Assembly: GCF_000703045.1 (NCBI RefSeq)
Contig: NZ_JNLJ01000005.1
Span: 349,023-413,022, forward strand
DNA: 64,000 nt
Direction of reading: 5' to 3'
Source of the DNA: Persephonella sp. IF05-L8
GTDB lineage: Bacteria; Aquificota; Aquificia; Aquificales; Hydrogenothermaceae
Position numbers and translations under genes: made by a program. Under the pieces are notes generated by a model. The model had not been told where the DNA came from. It ran no database searches and saw only the letters and a list, made by a program, of their open reading frames with translations. This document shows, one piece after another, positions 43,505 to 51,527 of the stretch; the first letter of the stretch is position 1, and each line of letters starts with the position of its first letter.

Positions 43505-44353
43505 CTATTGTAATAAAACTCTTCTCATCTCTTCAACAGGGGCTTTTTGACCTGTCCAGATTTCAAATGCCTTTGCTCCCTGATAAAGAAGCATAGGAAG
43601 TCCATCCTGATAAAGACAACCTTTTTCTTCTGCTGCTTGAAGCAATTTTGTTTTTTTGTAAATAATATCCACAATAATATGTCTTTTTTCTATTTTTGAG
43701 TAATCAAATAATGGTGGGTCATCCTCCTTTAAGCCGATGGAAGTTGTATTTACGATGATATCAACATCTTTTAGATAATTTTCTATATGACTAAGAGAAA
43801 TAATATCTATAATCTCTTCAATAAATCTATTTAACTTTTTAAAATCAGAGACAATTTCTTCTGCTTTTTTAACAGTTCTATTGGCAAGGATTATTTTTTG
43901 AACTCCGGATTTTATAAGTCCATAAATAACAGCTCTTGAAGCTCCACCTGCACCAATAACAAGGAATTTTTTATTCGCAAAGTCTGGAGTAAGTTCTTTA
44001 AGTCCTTCTATAAATCCATAGGCATCTGTATTAAATCCCTGCAGATAACCATCTATATTTTTAACGGTGTTGCAAGCACCTATATACTCAACTTCTTCTG
44101 AGATTTCATCCAGATATTTTATAACTTCTTCTTTGTGGGGAACAGTAACATTTATTCCTTTTATTGATAAGGCCTTTATGCCTTCTATGGCTTTCTGGAG
44201 GTCTTCAGGTCTAACCTGAAAAGGAAGATATATTGCATTTATACCAAGGGTTTGAAAAGCTGCAGTCTGAAACTGGGGGGACTTTGAATGCTTTACAGGA
44301 TATCCTATTATCCCGTAAACCTGTGTTTCCCCATTTACAAAAATATCACTCAT
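43505..44353 (-). CDS. aroE: Shikimate dehydrogenase
   Basis: The 282-residue protein has GYPVKHSKSPQFQ near residue 16, GINVTVPHKEEV with catalytic Lys near residue 73, and NTDAYGF near residue 108. The NADP loop VIGAGGASRAVIYGL lies near residue 133. It reduces 3-dehydroshikimate in aromatic amino acid synthesis. It is the last gene of an operon otherwise devoted to sulfur and Fe-S handling and overlaps the Nfu-like gene by 4 bases. Confidence 0.96.
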   Translation of the reverse strand: MSDIFVNGETQVYGIIGYPVKHSKSPQFQTAAFQTLGINAIYLPFQVRPEDLQKAIEGIKALSIKGINVTVPHKEEVIKYLDEISEEVEYIGACNTVKNIDGYLQGFNTDAYGFIEGLKELTPDFANKKFLVIGAGGASRAVIYGLIKSGVQKIILANRTVKKAEEIVSDFKKLNRFIEEIIDIISLSHIENYLKDVDIIVNTTSIGLKEDDPPLFDYSKIEKRHIIVDIIYKKTKLLQAAEEKGCLYQDGLPMLLYQGAKAFEIWTGQKAPVEEMRRVLLQ

Positions 44354-44607
44354 GTTTGTATTTCAAATTTATGCTGTCCGATATGAACCTTTTTAACCCA
44401 TGGCAGAAAATTCTTAATAGCCACAATAATAACATCTTTCATTGTTATGTCAGGCACAGGACATGTAGAGCAGGCTCCAAGAAGCTCAAGATACACAGTA
44501 TCATCCTCAACTTTTACAAGTTTAATGTCCCCCATATCCAATGCTAAAGCTGGTCTAATCATGTTAAGAACGTTTTCTACTTCCTGTTCCCTTGTTTTAA
44601 CCATCAT
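44350..44607 (-). CDS. Nfu/NifU C-terminal-domain Fe-S carrier
   Basis: The 85-residue protein consists of a single NifU C-terminal domain. It begins with a helix, EVENVLNMIRPALALDMGDIKLV, and has the cluster-binding CSTCP near residue 41 followed by ITMKDVI. Two such proteins normally share one [4Fe-4S] cluster for delivery to apo-enzymes. It overlaps both neighbours by 4 bases. Together with the IscU gene at the head of this operon it provides scaffold plus carrier. Confidence 0.9.
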   Translation of the reverse strand: MMVKTREQEVENVLNMIRPALALDMGDIKLVKVEDDTVYLELLGACSTCPVPDITMKDVIIVAIKNFLPWVKKVHIGQHKFEIQT

Positions 44608-44858
44608 TCTTTCTCCATATTGATTTTAGGAACTTCAACCCCTAATTTTTCTTGAAGTTCCTGGAAAAATTTTTGTCTGTCTTCTTCAGGTATATTTAAA
44701 ACGTTAAAAGCTCCTTTTATGCTTAACCTTTTAAGTGCTATATCTTCTAATTTCTTTTCGTAAAAATAACTGAAATATTTTCTGACTATTTCTTCACTTT
44801 CAGGAAACTCTTCAAGCAGGTGAAAAACTTTTATATCTTCTGTTATTTTCATATTCAT
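44604..44858 (-). CDS. DUF1858-like small protein
   Basis: The 84-residue protein starts ITEDIKVFHLLEEFPESEEIVRKYFSYF, the compact helical pattern of DUF1858 domains, often found with Fe-S or sulfur carriers. The usual CxxC of many DUF1858 proteins is missing. The ATG overlaps the TusA-like stop. A second ATG two codons later could be the real start. Function is unknown; position suggests a role in sulfur relay. Confidence 0.68.
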   Translation of the reverse strand: MNMKITEDIKVFHLLEEFPESEEIVRKYFSYFYEKKLEDIALKRLSIKGAFNVLNIPEEDRQKFFQELQEKLGVEVPKINMEKE

Positions 44859-45106
44859 TAGTCCTGTGTTTTCTTTACGTAAAATATATATACGCCGTCT
44901 TCTTCTTTATATCCTAAAAACTCATTTCCTGTTGTTTCACACCATGCAGGAACGTCTTGAATAGCTCCTTCGTCATCTGCAAGAAGTTCAACAATCTGTC
45001 CTTTTTTAGCCTGTTTCATAACTTTTGCAAGTTCTGTTATAGGAATTGGACAAAAAGTTCCTGTTGCATCATGGGTAATATCAGGTTTTATATTTTCTAA
45101 ATCCAT
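44858..45106 (-). CDS. TusA-like sulfur carrier protein
   Basis: The 82-residue protein has ATGTFCPIPITELAKVMKQ with the sulfur-accepting cysteine in the CPxP motif near residue 19. A final strand pattern, GNEFLGYKEEDGVYIFYV, follows, as in TusA/SirA/YeeD proteins. Such proteins pass persulfide sulfur to tRNA thiolation or dissimilatory enzymes. It overlaps the stop of the PP-loop thiolase gene by one base, a close link that suggests TusA feeds that enzyme. Confidence 0.9.
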   Translation of the reverse strand: MDLENIKPDITHDATGTFCPIPITELAKVMKQAKKGQIVELLADDEGAIQDVPAWCETTGNEFLGYKEEDGVYIFYVKKTQD

Positions 45107-46152
45107 TATATCCTCCAGCTTTCTATTATTTCTTCTTGTAGCCGTTGACCCTTTACAACGCCCTCTACCCCTGTAGGGGATGTATATTTTATATTTATTT
45201 TACCATTTTCATCTGTTTTAGAGTATCTTGCAACCAGATTGGCTATATCTTTAATTTCTTCTGGAGTAAGTTCTCTATTTTCTATTGTTTTTGCTATGGC
45301 AACTGCACCTTTTCCAACTGGCTCAAAAAACCAGTAATTTTTCTTCAATCCTCTTATGAAATTACCTTCTCCTTCATTACGGGAAACCACAACCTTTGTT
45401 CCTGTAGGCAGTCTGAAATGTCTTCCAATGGTAAGCAGATACAGGTCTTCTCTACTTATTTTATTTTCTACAGATAGAGTTTCCATATATTTTCTGGCAA
45501 AGTTTTCATCAGTTAAATAACAGCAACCACCTGCAGGCTGCTCAAACTCATCTATTCCAAGTTCTTTTGCCAGTTGCAGCTGTCTTTTTCTGCTTCTTCC
45601 TACAATGCCTTCTAATTTTTCCCTATCAACCCAGCCCTTTATCTCAGGTATTGTAGGAGGTAATACCTTTGCAGACAAAGGTTTCAGGACAAGCCCCTCA
45701 ACTCCAGCTTCCCTTTCTATGATTTTCATAGCTTTAAGATGCTGGCTCATAGGTCTTTGGTTGAGGACTTCCCCTGAGATTATAAAATCAGCATTAAATT
45801 CATCCATTAATTCTTTTGCTTTTTTATACATAAAAGCTCTACAATCTATACAAGGATTAATATTTGCTCCATAGCCATATTTGGGATTAGTAACAATATC
45901 AAAATATTCTTCTGAAATATCAACAATCTCAAGCTTAAAACCGTATTTTGCAGCATATTTCAAAGCTGGGTTCATATAATGAGAGCCGTCAGGTTTTTTT
46001 TCGCCTCTTCTTCTTTTGGTTTCCGTAATACAAAAGCCTGTGTAGAAATGGACTGCGATAACATCTATTCCTTGATTTTGGATTAGTTTTATAGCTAATG
46101 TGCTGTCAAGACCTCCTGAGTATAAAGCTATAGCTCTTCTTTTTTCTTTCAT
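45106..46152 (-). CDS. PP-loop thiouridylase-like protein (ThiI/MnmA superfamily with NFACT-R_2-like C-terminus)
   Basis: The 348-residue protein has the PP-loop SGGLDS at residues 12-17. Candidate sulfur-relay cysteines are NPCIDCRAF (Cys101/Cys104) and the PAGGCCYLTD motif (Cys210/Cys211). The C-terminal region with GRHFRLPTGTKVVVSRNEGEG resembles the NFACT-R_2 RNA-binding module. The family is annotated as tRNA thiolation related, but its exact product is not established. It lies between iscU and a TusA-like gene, which supports persulfide-dependent tRNA modification. Confidence 0.82.
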   Translation of the reverse strand: MKEKRRAIALYSGGLDSTLAIKLIQNQGIDVIAVHFYTGFCITETKRRRGEKKPDGSHYMNPALKYAAKYGFKLEIVDISEEYFDIVTNPKYGYGANINPCIDCRAFMYKKAKELMDEFNADFIISGEVLNQRPMSQHLKAMKIIEREAGVEGLVLKPLSAKVLPPTIPEIKGWVDREKLEGIVGRSRKRQLQLAKELGIDEFEQPAGGCCYLTDENFARKYMETLSVENKISREDLYLLTIGRHFRLPTGTKVVVSRNEGEGNFIRGLKKNYWFFEPVGKGAVAIAKTIENRELTPEEIKDIANLVARYSKTDENGKINIKYTSPTGVEGVVKGQRLQEEIIESWRI

Positions 46153-46153
46153 T

Positions 46154-46612
46154 TTATCCTATATGTTCTAAGTCAATACCTTCTTCTTCCTCTTCTTCTA
46201 TGCAATCAGGTATTTTATTAGCTTCTTCAATTCTGCCTTGTTTTAGAAGATAGTCTTTAATTGCAACATGAAGTGTTTCAAGTCCAAGGTTTGTGCAATG
46301 TATTTTTTGTGAAGGAAGTCCCCCAAGCTCTTCAAAAATTTCTTTATAAGTCAGGTTAAGTGCATAGTCTATGGGCTTTCCTTTCACCATTTCTGTAAGA
46401 ACAGAAGAAACTGCTATAGCAGAACCACATCCAAATGTTTTGAATTTAACGTCTTCTATAACATCATTTTCTTTATTCACTTTTATTGTAAAAAGCATTG
46501 CGTCTCCACAAGATGGGTTTCCACACTGTCCATATCCATCAGGATTTGGTATTTCTCCTAAGTTCCTTGGGTTCATGAAGTGATCCATCACCTTTTCTGT
46601 ATATTCAAACAT
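46154..46612 (-). CDS. iscU: IscU/NifU-N Fe-S cluster scaffold
   Basis: The 152-residue protein keeps the three cluster cysteines and the conserved Asp: NPSCGDAM (Cys35, Asp37), TFGCGSAIA (Cys62) and KIHCTNLG (Cys106). An unusual Glu-rich tail (EEEEEEGI) follows residue 135. IscU receives sulfur from a cysteine desulfurase and builds [2Fe-2S] clusters. It heads the sulfur operon, and GGAGGT precedes the ATG. The iscS-like gene is not adjacent but lies 2.1 kb away, also on the minus strand. Confidence 0.95.
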   Translation of the reverse strand: MFEYTEKVMDHFMNPRNLGEIPNPDGYGQCGNPSCGDAMLFTIKVNKENDVIEDVKFKTFGCGSAIAVSSVLTEMVKGKPIDYALNLTYKEIFEELGGLPSQKIHCTNLGLETLHVAIKDYLLKQGRIEEANKIPDCIEEEEEEGIDLEHIG

Positions 46613-46735
46613 CTTTAAACCTCCGGTTTTTATTCTGCTTTCAATTTATTACTTATAATATAAGCCCTCAATGAGTTAAATCATATATATTTCCTTACGA
46701 AAATTAATTATAAAGCTTTTTTGAGGAGGTTTGAA

Positions 46736-46915
46736 ATGTCTGTAGAGGAAAAAGTTTTGGAAGCTCTTGAAAAAGCAGGAAAACCACTAAAAAGTGGAGA
46801 AATAGCCGAAATTACGGGACTGGACAAAAAGGAGGTTGACAAAATTATTAAGAAACTGAAAAAAGAGGGCAAAATTCAATCTCCAAAAAGATGTTATTAT
46901 GCCACTGCTGGATAA
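46736..46915 (+). CDS. Small winged-helix DNA-binding protein
   Basis: The 59-residue protein has a winged helix-turn-helix covering nearly its full length: VLEALEKAGKPLKSGEIAEITG, LDKKEVDKIIKKLKKEG and a basic wing, KIQSPKRCYYATAG. GAGGAGGT lies before ATG 46736, so I reject the longer form from 46721. It is transcribed divergently from the iscU operon and may regulate it, or the ClC gene that follows. No cluster-binding cysteines are present (one Cys only). Confidence 0.82.
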   Translation: MSVEEKVLEALEKAGKPLKSGEIAEITGLDKKEVDKIIKKLKKEGKIQSPKRCYYATAG

Positions 46916-46982
46916 AGCTGTTTGTAAATAAACACTTGGCACTTTATAATTATTCTGTATCAATGTCAACGGGGCAAAGCTT

Positions 46983-48737
46983 TTGTTAAAAAGTATTCTC
47001 GGATATAGATTTAACTATCTTAATTTACTTATACCTGTAATTATAGGTTTTGCAGCTGGTATTTTTGCTATTGTATTTTTAGAAGCTATCCATTTTTTTA
47101 CAGATTTGTTTCTTGTTAAGTTTGTAGGATATGTACCACCTTTTCCACGAGGTGAGAGTGAACAGGAAAACTACATTTTCGTAATGGAACATCCTTATTT
47201 ATTGCCAATTTCTACTGCAATTGGTGGCTTTATTGTTGGTGCTTTAATTTACTTCTTTTCTCCTGAATCTGCTGGTGTTGGAACCGACGCTGCTATAAAA
47301 GCCTTTCATAAAAGAATACCTTTAGGGTTAAAGACATCTATATGGAAACTTATTACATCTGCAATAACAATTGGTAGTGGGCAGGTATCCGGAAAGGAGG
47401 GACCAATTGCTCTTATTGGTGCTGGTATCGGTTCTTTTGTAGGCAAATTGTTTAAATTATCTGATAGGGAAAGAAACATAGCCCTTGCTGTTGGTCTTGG
47501 TGCTGGTATTGCAGGCGTTTTTAAAGCACCTTTTGCCGGAGCAATTATTAGTTCAGAGGTATTTTATAAAAAAGATTTTGAAGTTGATGCTTTAATTCCC
47601 AGTTTTATTGCTTCATTTGTTGCTTTTATTGTGGTTGGTTCTGTTTTAGGGTTTTCCCCTTTGTTTCTGGTAGAACTTCCAGAGTTTAAAGGTTTTGGAA
47701 TATTTGATTTTATTTCTTATCTAATCTTAGGGATTTCTACAGCTATTATTGCTAAATTAATGATATTTGCACTGGATGAGGTGAAAGATTTTTTTGATAG
47801 ACTTGAAGTACATCCTATTCTTAAACCTGGAATTGGGGGTTTTTTTGTTGGAATTATTGGTATGACTGTTCCTGTTGCTATTGGGACAGGATATGGATGG
47901 CTACAGCTTATAATGTTAGACCAACTGGAGTATTTACCTGAGTGGAAAATTTTTATCAGTATATTTCTTGTTATTATAGCTTTCGCCTTTACATTGGGGT
48001 CTGGTGGTTCGGGGGGTGTATTTGGACCTTCTCTCGTTATAGGGGGGTTAACTGGAGCTTCGGTTTATAATGTTCTACATCTTATGGGAGTTCCTGACAG
48101 TTCATCTTTTAATATAACAGCTATGACTGTTGTTGGTATGGTTTCCACATTTGCTGCAGCGGCTAAAGCTCCTTTGTCTACTATTATTTTGGTTGCAGAG
48201 ATTACAGGAGGATATCAACTCCTCGTTCCTGCTACCGTCGCAGTAGCTATTGCTCATTTTTTGTCTGGAGAGAAAAGTATTTTCAAAAGTCAGGTGGATA
48301 CAAAATTGGATTCGGCAGCACACCAGGATGAGATTAAATATTTAATCTTAAAAAGATATATTGTCAAAGATATAATGAAAAAAGAAGTAATTACTATAAG
48401 TCCTGAAAGCACCGTATTGTATGCTACTAAATTTATGCAGGAATATAGGATTTCTGCTTTACCTGTTATAGATAAAGAAGGAAGAGTTATTGGTCTGGTT
48501 ACAAGTAATGACTTAATTAAAGCCTGTAATATGAAACAGGAAAATACCCTTATTTATGAAATAATGAATAAGAACCCTATCTGTATAACTGAAGACCTTA
48601 CTCTGTTTGAAACTTTAAGCATATTTGTGGAAAACAATATTAGCGTAGCACCTGTGGTAAATAATCTGGAAGAAAAAATATTAAAAGGGATTGTTTCGGA
48701 TTATGATATAGGGAAAATCCTTACAGGTAAAAAATAA
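46983..48737 (+). CDS. ClC-family chloride channel/transporter with CBS domains
   Basis: The 584-residue protein has a ClC core with SGKEGPIALIGAGIG near residue 137; its Glu corresponds to the external gating glutamate. GVFKAPFAGAIISSE lies near residue 178 and GSGGSGGVFGPSLVIGG near residue 340. Two CBS domains occupy about residues 460-580 (VKDIMKKEVITISPES, IMNKNPICITEDL) and probably bind adenine nucleotides. The retained gating Glu suits a Cl-/H+ exchanger. The start is a TTG with a weak ribosome site. Confidence 0.93.
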   Translation: MLKSILGYRFNYLNLLIPVIIGFAAGIFAIVFLEAIHFFTDLFLVKFVGYVPPFPRGESEQENYIFVMEHPYLLPISTAIGGFIVGALIYFFSPESAGVGTDAAIKAFHKRIPLGLKTSIWKLITSAITIGSGQVSGKEGPIALIGAGIGSFVGKLFKLSDRERNIALAVGLGAGIAGVFKAPFAGAIISSEVFYKKDFEVDALIPSFIASFVAFIVVGSVLGFSPLFLVELPEFKGFGIFDFISYLILGISTAIIAKLMIFALDEVKDFFDRLEVHPILKPGIGGFFVGIIGMTVPVAIGTGYGWLQLIMLDQLEYLPEWKIFISIFLVIIAFAFTLGSGGSGGVFGPSLVIGGLTGASVYNVLHLMGVPDSSSFNITAMTVVGMVSTFAAAAKAPLSTIILVAEITGGYQLLVPATVAVAIAHFLSGEKSIFKSQVDTKLDSAAHQDEIKYLILKRYIVKDIMKKEVITISPESTVLYATKFMQEYRISALPVIDKEGRVIGLVTSNDLIKACNMKQENTLIYEIMNKNPICITEDLTLFETLSIFVENNISVAPVVNNLEEKILKGIVSDYDIGKILTGKK

Positions 48738-48755
48738 AAGCCCCCAAAGGGGCTT
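48738..48755 (-). terminator. Bidirectional terminator between clc and iscS
   Basis: aagcccc (48738-48744) and ggggctt (48749-48755) pair around a 4-base loop. The minus-strand tail is a long T-run, so it mainly ends the mrp-iscS transcript; the plus-strand tail is weaker. Confidence 0.82.
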
Positions 48756-48759
48756 CTGT

Positions 48760-49995
48760 TTATCTTACGTTTTTATATTTGTCTGCTTTTTTGGCAAACT
48801 CATCCCAGTTTTCAGGTCCAAATGGTGATATTTCTCTAAGTCTTTGAACTGCAGCAGGATATTTATCAAGTATGTAATCAATATCTTCTTCTGTATTTTC
48901 TCTACCAAGGGAGAAAACAATAGAACCGTTAGACATCTCTTTATCAACACCTATTGCAGCAAGAACGTGAGATTGTTTTAGAGCATAGGAAACACAGGCC
49001 GAACCTGATGCTGTGTAAATCTTATGATAATCAAGCATAAGAAGCATAGCTTCACCTTCAATATACATAACAATCAGTGAAAGATGGTTAGGAAGTCTTT
49101 TTTCTGGATGTCCTGTGAACTGGATATAAGGTATTTTTTCCTCAATTCCTTTTTTAAGTTTATCTCTTAATGCTTTAAGTCTATTTACTCTGTCGTCCAT
49201 TTCTTTGATGGCAAGCTCTGCTGCTGCTCCCATACCTACAATCAATGGCACAGGCTCAGTTCCTGCTCTTCTTCCACCTTCTTGAATACCACCTTCAATT
49301 AAAGGCTTGAGACGAACACCTTTTTTAACATATAGACCACCTACACCTTTTGGTGCGTAGAAATAGTGTCCTGTAAATGAGGCCATATCAAGTCCCCATT
49401 CTTCTACATTAACAGGTGTATGTCCAACAGCTGCAGCAATATCAGAATGGAAAACAACTCTTGGGTTTTTCTCTTTGGCTGCTGCAACAAGTGCTGGCAT
49501 ATCTTGAAGAGTTCCTATTTCTCTGTTTGCATACCCAATGGAAACAAGAATTGTGTCTTCTCTAACTGCTTCAGCAACTTTTTCAGGTGAGATAATACCG
49601 TATTCGTCTGGCATTATGTATGTAACTTCGTATCCTTCTTTTTCCAGAGTTTTGCAAGAGTGAAGGATAGAGTGGTGTTCTATAGCAGAAACAACAATAT
49701 GTTTTCCCCTTCTTGTGATACCTGGAGCTTTGGCAAATCCTTTTATAGCAAGGTTATTTGCTTCTATTGCTCCTGAAGTATAAACAATCTCTTCTGGATT
49801 TCCTACATTTAAAAGCTCTGCAATCTGTTCTCTGGCTCTGTTTATAGCCTTTTTCGCCTGAACCCCTAATTTATGCAAAGATGTAGGGTTTCCAAAATGC
49901 TCTGTAAAGTAAGGTTTCATAGCTTCTACAATCTCTTCAGGCACAGGTGTTGTTGCCAGATGGTCAGCGTAAACAATGCCTCTTTTTTCTATCAT
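48760..49995 (-). CDS. iscS: IscS/NifS-like protein lacking the PLP Schiff-base lysine
   Basis: From ATG 49995 (AAGGAGGA upstream) the protein has 411 residues. It has the class V fold with VYTSGAIEANN near residue 70, SAIEHHSIL near residue 103, HSDIAAAVG near residue 183 and the cysteine loop ASGSACVSY near residue 330. The expected SxHK lysine is absent: the sequence reads FTGHYFYAPKG, with Tyr at about residue 211. The usual Gln of DATQS is also Ala. The DNA codon is TAT and the frame is intact. Desulfurase activity is thus uncertain. It follows mrp in a two-gene operon. Confidence 0.9.
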   Translation of the reverse strand: MIEKRGIVYADHLATTPVPEEIVEAMKPYFTEHFGNPTSLHKLGVQAKKAINRAREQIAELLNVGNPEEIVYTSGAIEANNLAIKGFAKAPGITRRGKHIVVSAIEHHSILHSCKTLEKEGYEVTYIMPDEYGIISPEKVAEAVREDTILVSIGYANREIGTLQDMPALVAAAKEKNPRVVFHSDIAAAVGHTPVNVEEWGLDMASFTGHYFYAPKGVGGLYVKKGVRLKPLIEGGIQEGGRRAGTEPVPLIVGMGAAAELAIKEMDDRVNRLKALRDKLKKGIEEKIPYIQFTGHPEKRLPNHLSLIVMYIEGEAMLLMLDYHKIYTASGSACVSYALKQSHVLAAIGVDKEMSNGSIVFSLGRENTEEDIDYILDKYPAAVQRLREISPFGPENWDEFAKKADKYKNVR

Positions 49996-50014
49996 ATTCA
50001 AATCCTCCTTTTGA

Positions 50015-51079
50015 TTACTCACTTAATTTTCTTATCACATTTTGGGCTATTTCCATAAATGCTTTTGCTGAGTTGCTATCTTCTTTTGCCAAAACAATTG
50101 GTATTCCAAGGTCTGCAAATTCAGCCACCTTTGGTTCTATAGGAATTTTTCCAAGTAGCTCCGTATTATATTGTTTTGCTATCTCTTCTGTTTTTGATTT
50201 TCCAAATATTTCATAGGCTTTTCCGTTATCTGGACACACAAAATAACTCATATTTTCAACTATACCCAGAACAGGTATCTGAACTTCATTGAACATCTGT
50301 ATTCCTTTTTTAACGTCTATAAGGGCAACATCTTGAGGAGTTGTTACTATAACTGCTCCGTCTATTTCTGCTGTTTGCCCTAATGTAATCTGAACATCAC
50401 CTGTTCCTGGAGGAAGGTCTATGATTAGGAAATCAAGTCCTTCTCCCCAGTTTATATCAAACAGGAATTGGGATAATGCTTTAAAGAGGACGGGACCTCT
50501 CCATATTACAGGTGTGTCTTCTGAAGGTAAAAGAAGACCTATTGACATCATTTTTATTCCGTGGGCTTCTGGAGGAATAAGTTTGTTATCAGGTGTTGCT
50601 GTTACCTGTTTGTCCTTAGCTCCCAGCATTGTGGGTCCTGAAGGACCATACATATCAGCATCAAGATATCCTACTTCATATCCCATTTTTTTGAGGGCTG
50701 CTGCAAGGTTAACTGCCACAGTTGATTTTCCTACTCCACCTTTACCTGAGGCAACAGCTATGACTTTTTTAACTCCAGGAATTCTTCTTCTGTTTTCAAA
50801 AGGATTTTGTTGTGGAGGTGGTTGTGGTGGTGGTTGTTGTTGTTTCGGTGGTTCTGAAGTAAATTCAACTTCTACTTGCTCTGCTCCAATAGATTTTAAT
50901 ACTTTTTCTGCTTTTTCTTTGAGATAATCATGGTATTTTTCACTTGGGGAAAATAGTTTTATGTAAACGTTATTCCCATCTATTCTAAGGTCTCTTAAAA
51001 GGTCTGCAAGTGAAAAGCTAACGCCAATTTCCTCAAGATTTGCATTTTTTAGGGTGTCCATTACTCCCTGAAGTGCCAT
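50015..51079 (-). CDS. mrp: Mrp/ApbC-type Fe-S carrier ATPase with incomplete CxxC
   Basis: The 354-residue protein has an N-terminal MIP18/DUF59 domain (about residues 1-75), then a Gln/Pro linker. The deviant P-loop is SGKGGVGKST at 111-120, and DADMYGPS and DLPPGTGDVQ are also typical. Family members carry a C-terminal CxxC (usually CPxCG) that bridges a cluster between two subunits. Here it reads VCPDNGKAYE (Cys282, Asn285), so the second cysteine is missing. Cluster transfer may therefore differ or need a partner. It precedes the atypical iscS. Confidence 0.92.
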   Translation of the reverse strand: MALQGVMDTLKNANLEEIGVSFSLADLLRDLRIDGNNVYIKLFSPSEKYHDYLKEKAEKVLKSIGAEQVEVEFTSEPPKQQQPPPQPPPQQNPFENRRRIPGVKKVIAVASGKGGVGKSTVAVNLAAALKKMGYEVGYLDADMYGPSGPTMLGAKDKQVTATPDNKLIPPEAHGIKMMSIGLLLPSEDTPVIWRGPVLFKALSQFLFDINWGEGLDFLIIDLPPGTGDVQITLGQTAEIDGAVIVTTPQDVALIDVKKGIQMFNEVQIPVLGIVENMSYFVCPDNGKAYEIFGKSKTEEIAKQYNTELLGKIPIEPKVAEFADLGIPIVLAKEDSNSAKAFMEIAQNVIRKLSE

Positions 51080-51271
51080 TTAATCCTCCTGATTAACAAA
51101 ATTTTATTCAAGTATAGAATAAAATCCTTATTATTTTAAGCCATGATAACCATCATAAGGACTTCTTAAGATAAATTGGGATTTTGGGGATAATTTGCAA
51201 GTTTGGTGAAGGATTTCTGGAATTAATGAGGAGATTTTAGTTCAAACACTTTAATTTGTTGTATCGTAAAT

Positions 51272-51378
51272 GTCGCAATACCCTTAAATCAGCGGGTCAG
51301 TTCCAGTCAAACTAACATAAAGGAGGTATGCTATGAAGGTCGGGTCGCAATACCCTCAAAACAGCGGGTCAGTTCCAG
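51272..51378 (-). CRISPR. Two-repeat CRISPR array, type III-like repeat
   Basis: Two 35-base copies (51272-51306 and 51344-51378) differ at only two positions and flank one 37-base spacer (51307-51343). Read on the minus strand each repeat ends ATTGCGAC, the 8-base 5' crRNA tag of Thermus-type III repeats. It also has ACCC/GGGT arms able to form a short stem. A cas6 gene lies 318 bases away on the leader side. By position the right copy is leader-proximal. No cas1, cas2, cas10 or cascade genes are in the window. Confidence 0.8.
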
Positions 51379-51510
51379 AGCTTAGATTTTTGCGGTTTAG
51401 CGGATAATTTTGTGTTTTTAAATGGGTCTAAAATTTTCCTTAAAATTTGCTTGTAAGCCTTTATTTTCAATATTCTGCTCCAAATTGTGAAATTTCTATA
51501 AATTTTTATC

Positions 51511-51527
51511 TGCATAAAATTTATGCA
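51511..51527. repeat. 17-base palindrome in the array leader
   Basis: TGCATAAA-A-TTTATGCA is a perfect 8-base inverted repeat around one base. It lies between cas6 and the CRISPR repeats and could be a regulator binding site. Confidence 0.4.

Noticed and set aside
46721-46735. Longer start for the small winged-helix protein
   Set aside because: The ribosome site GAGGAGGT lies inside this extension and is correctly spaced for ATG 46736.
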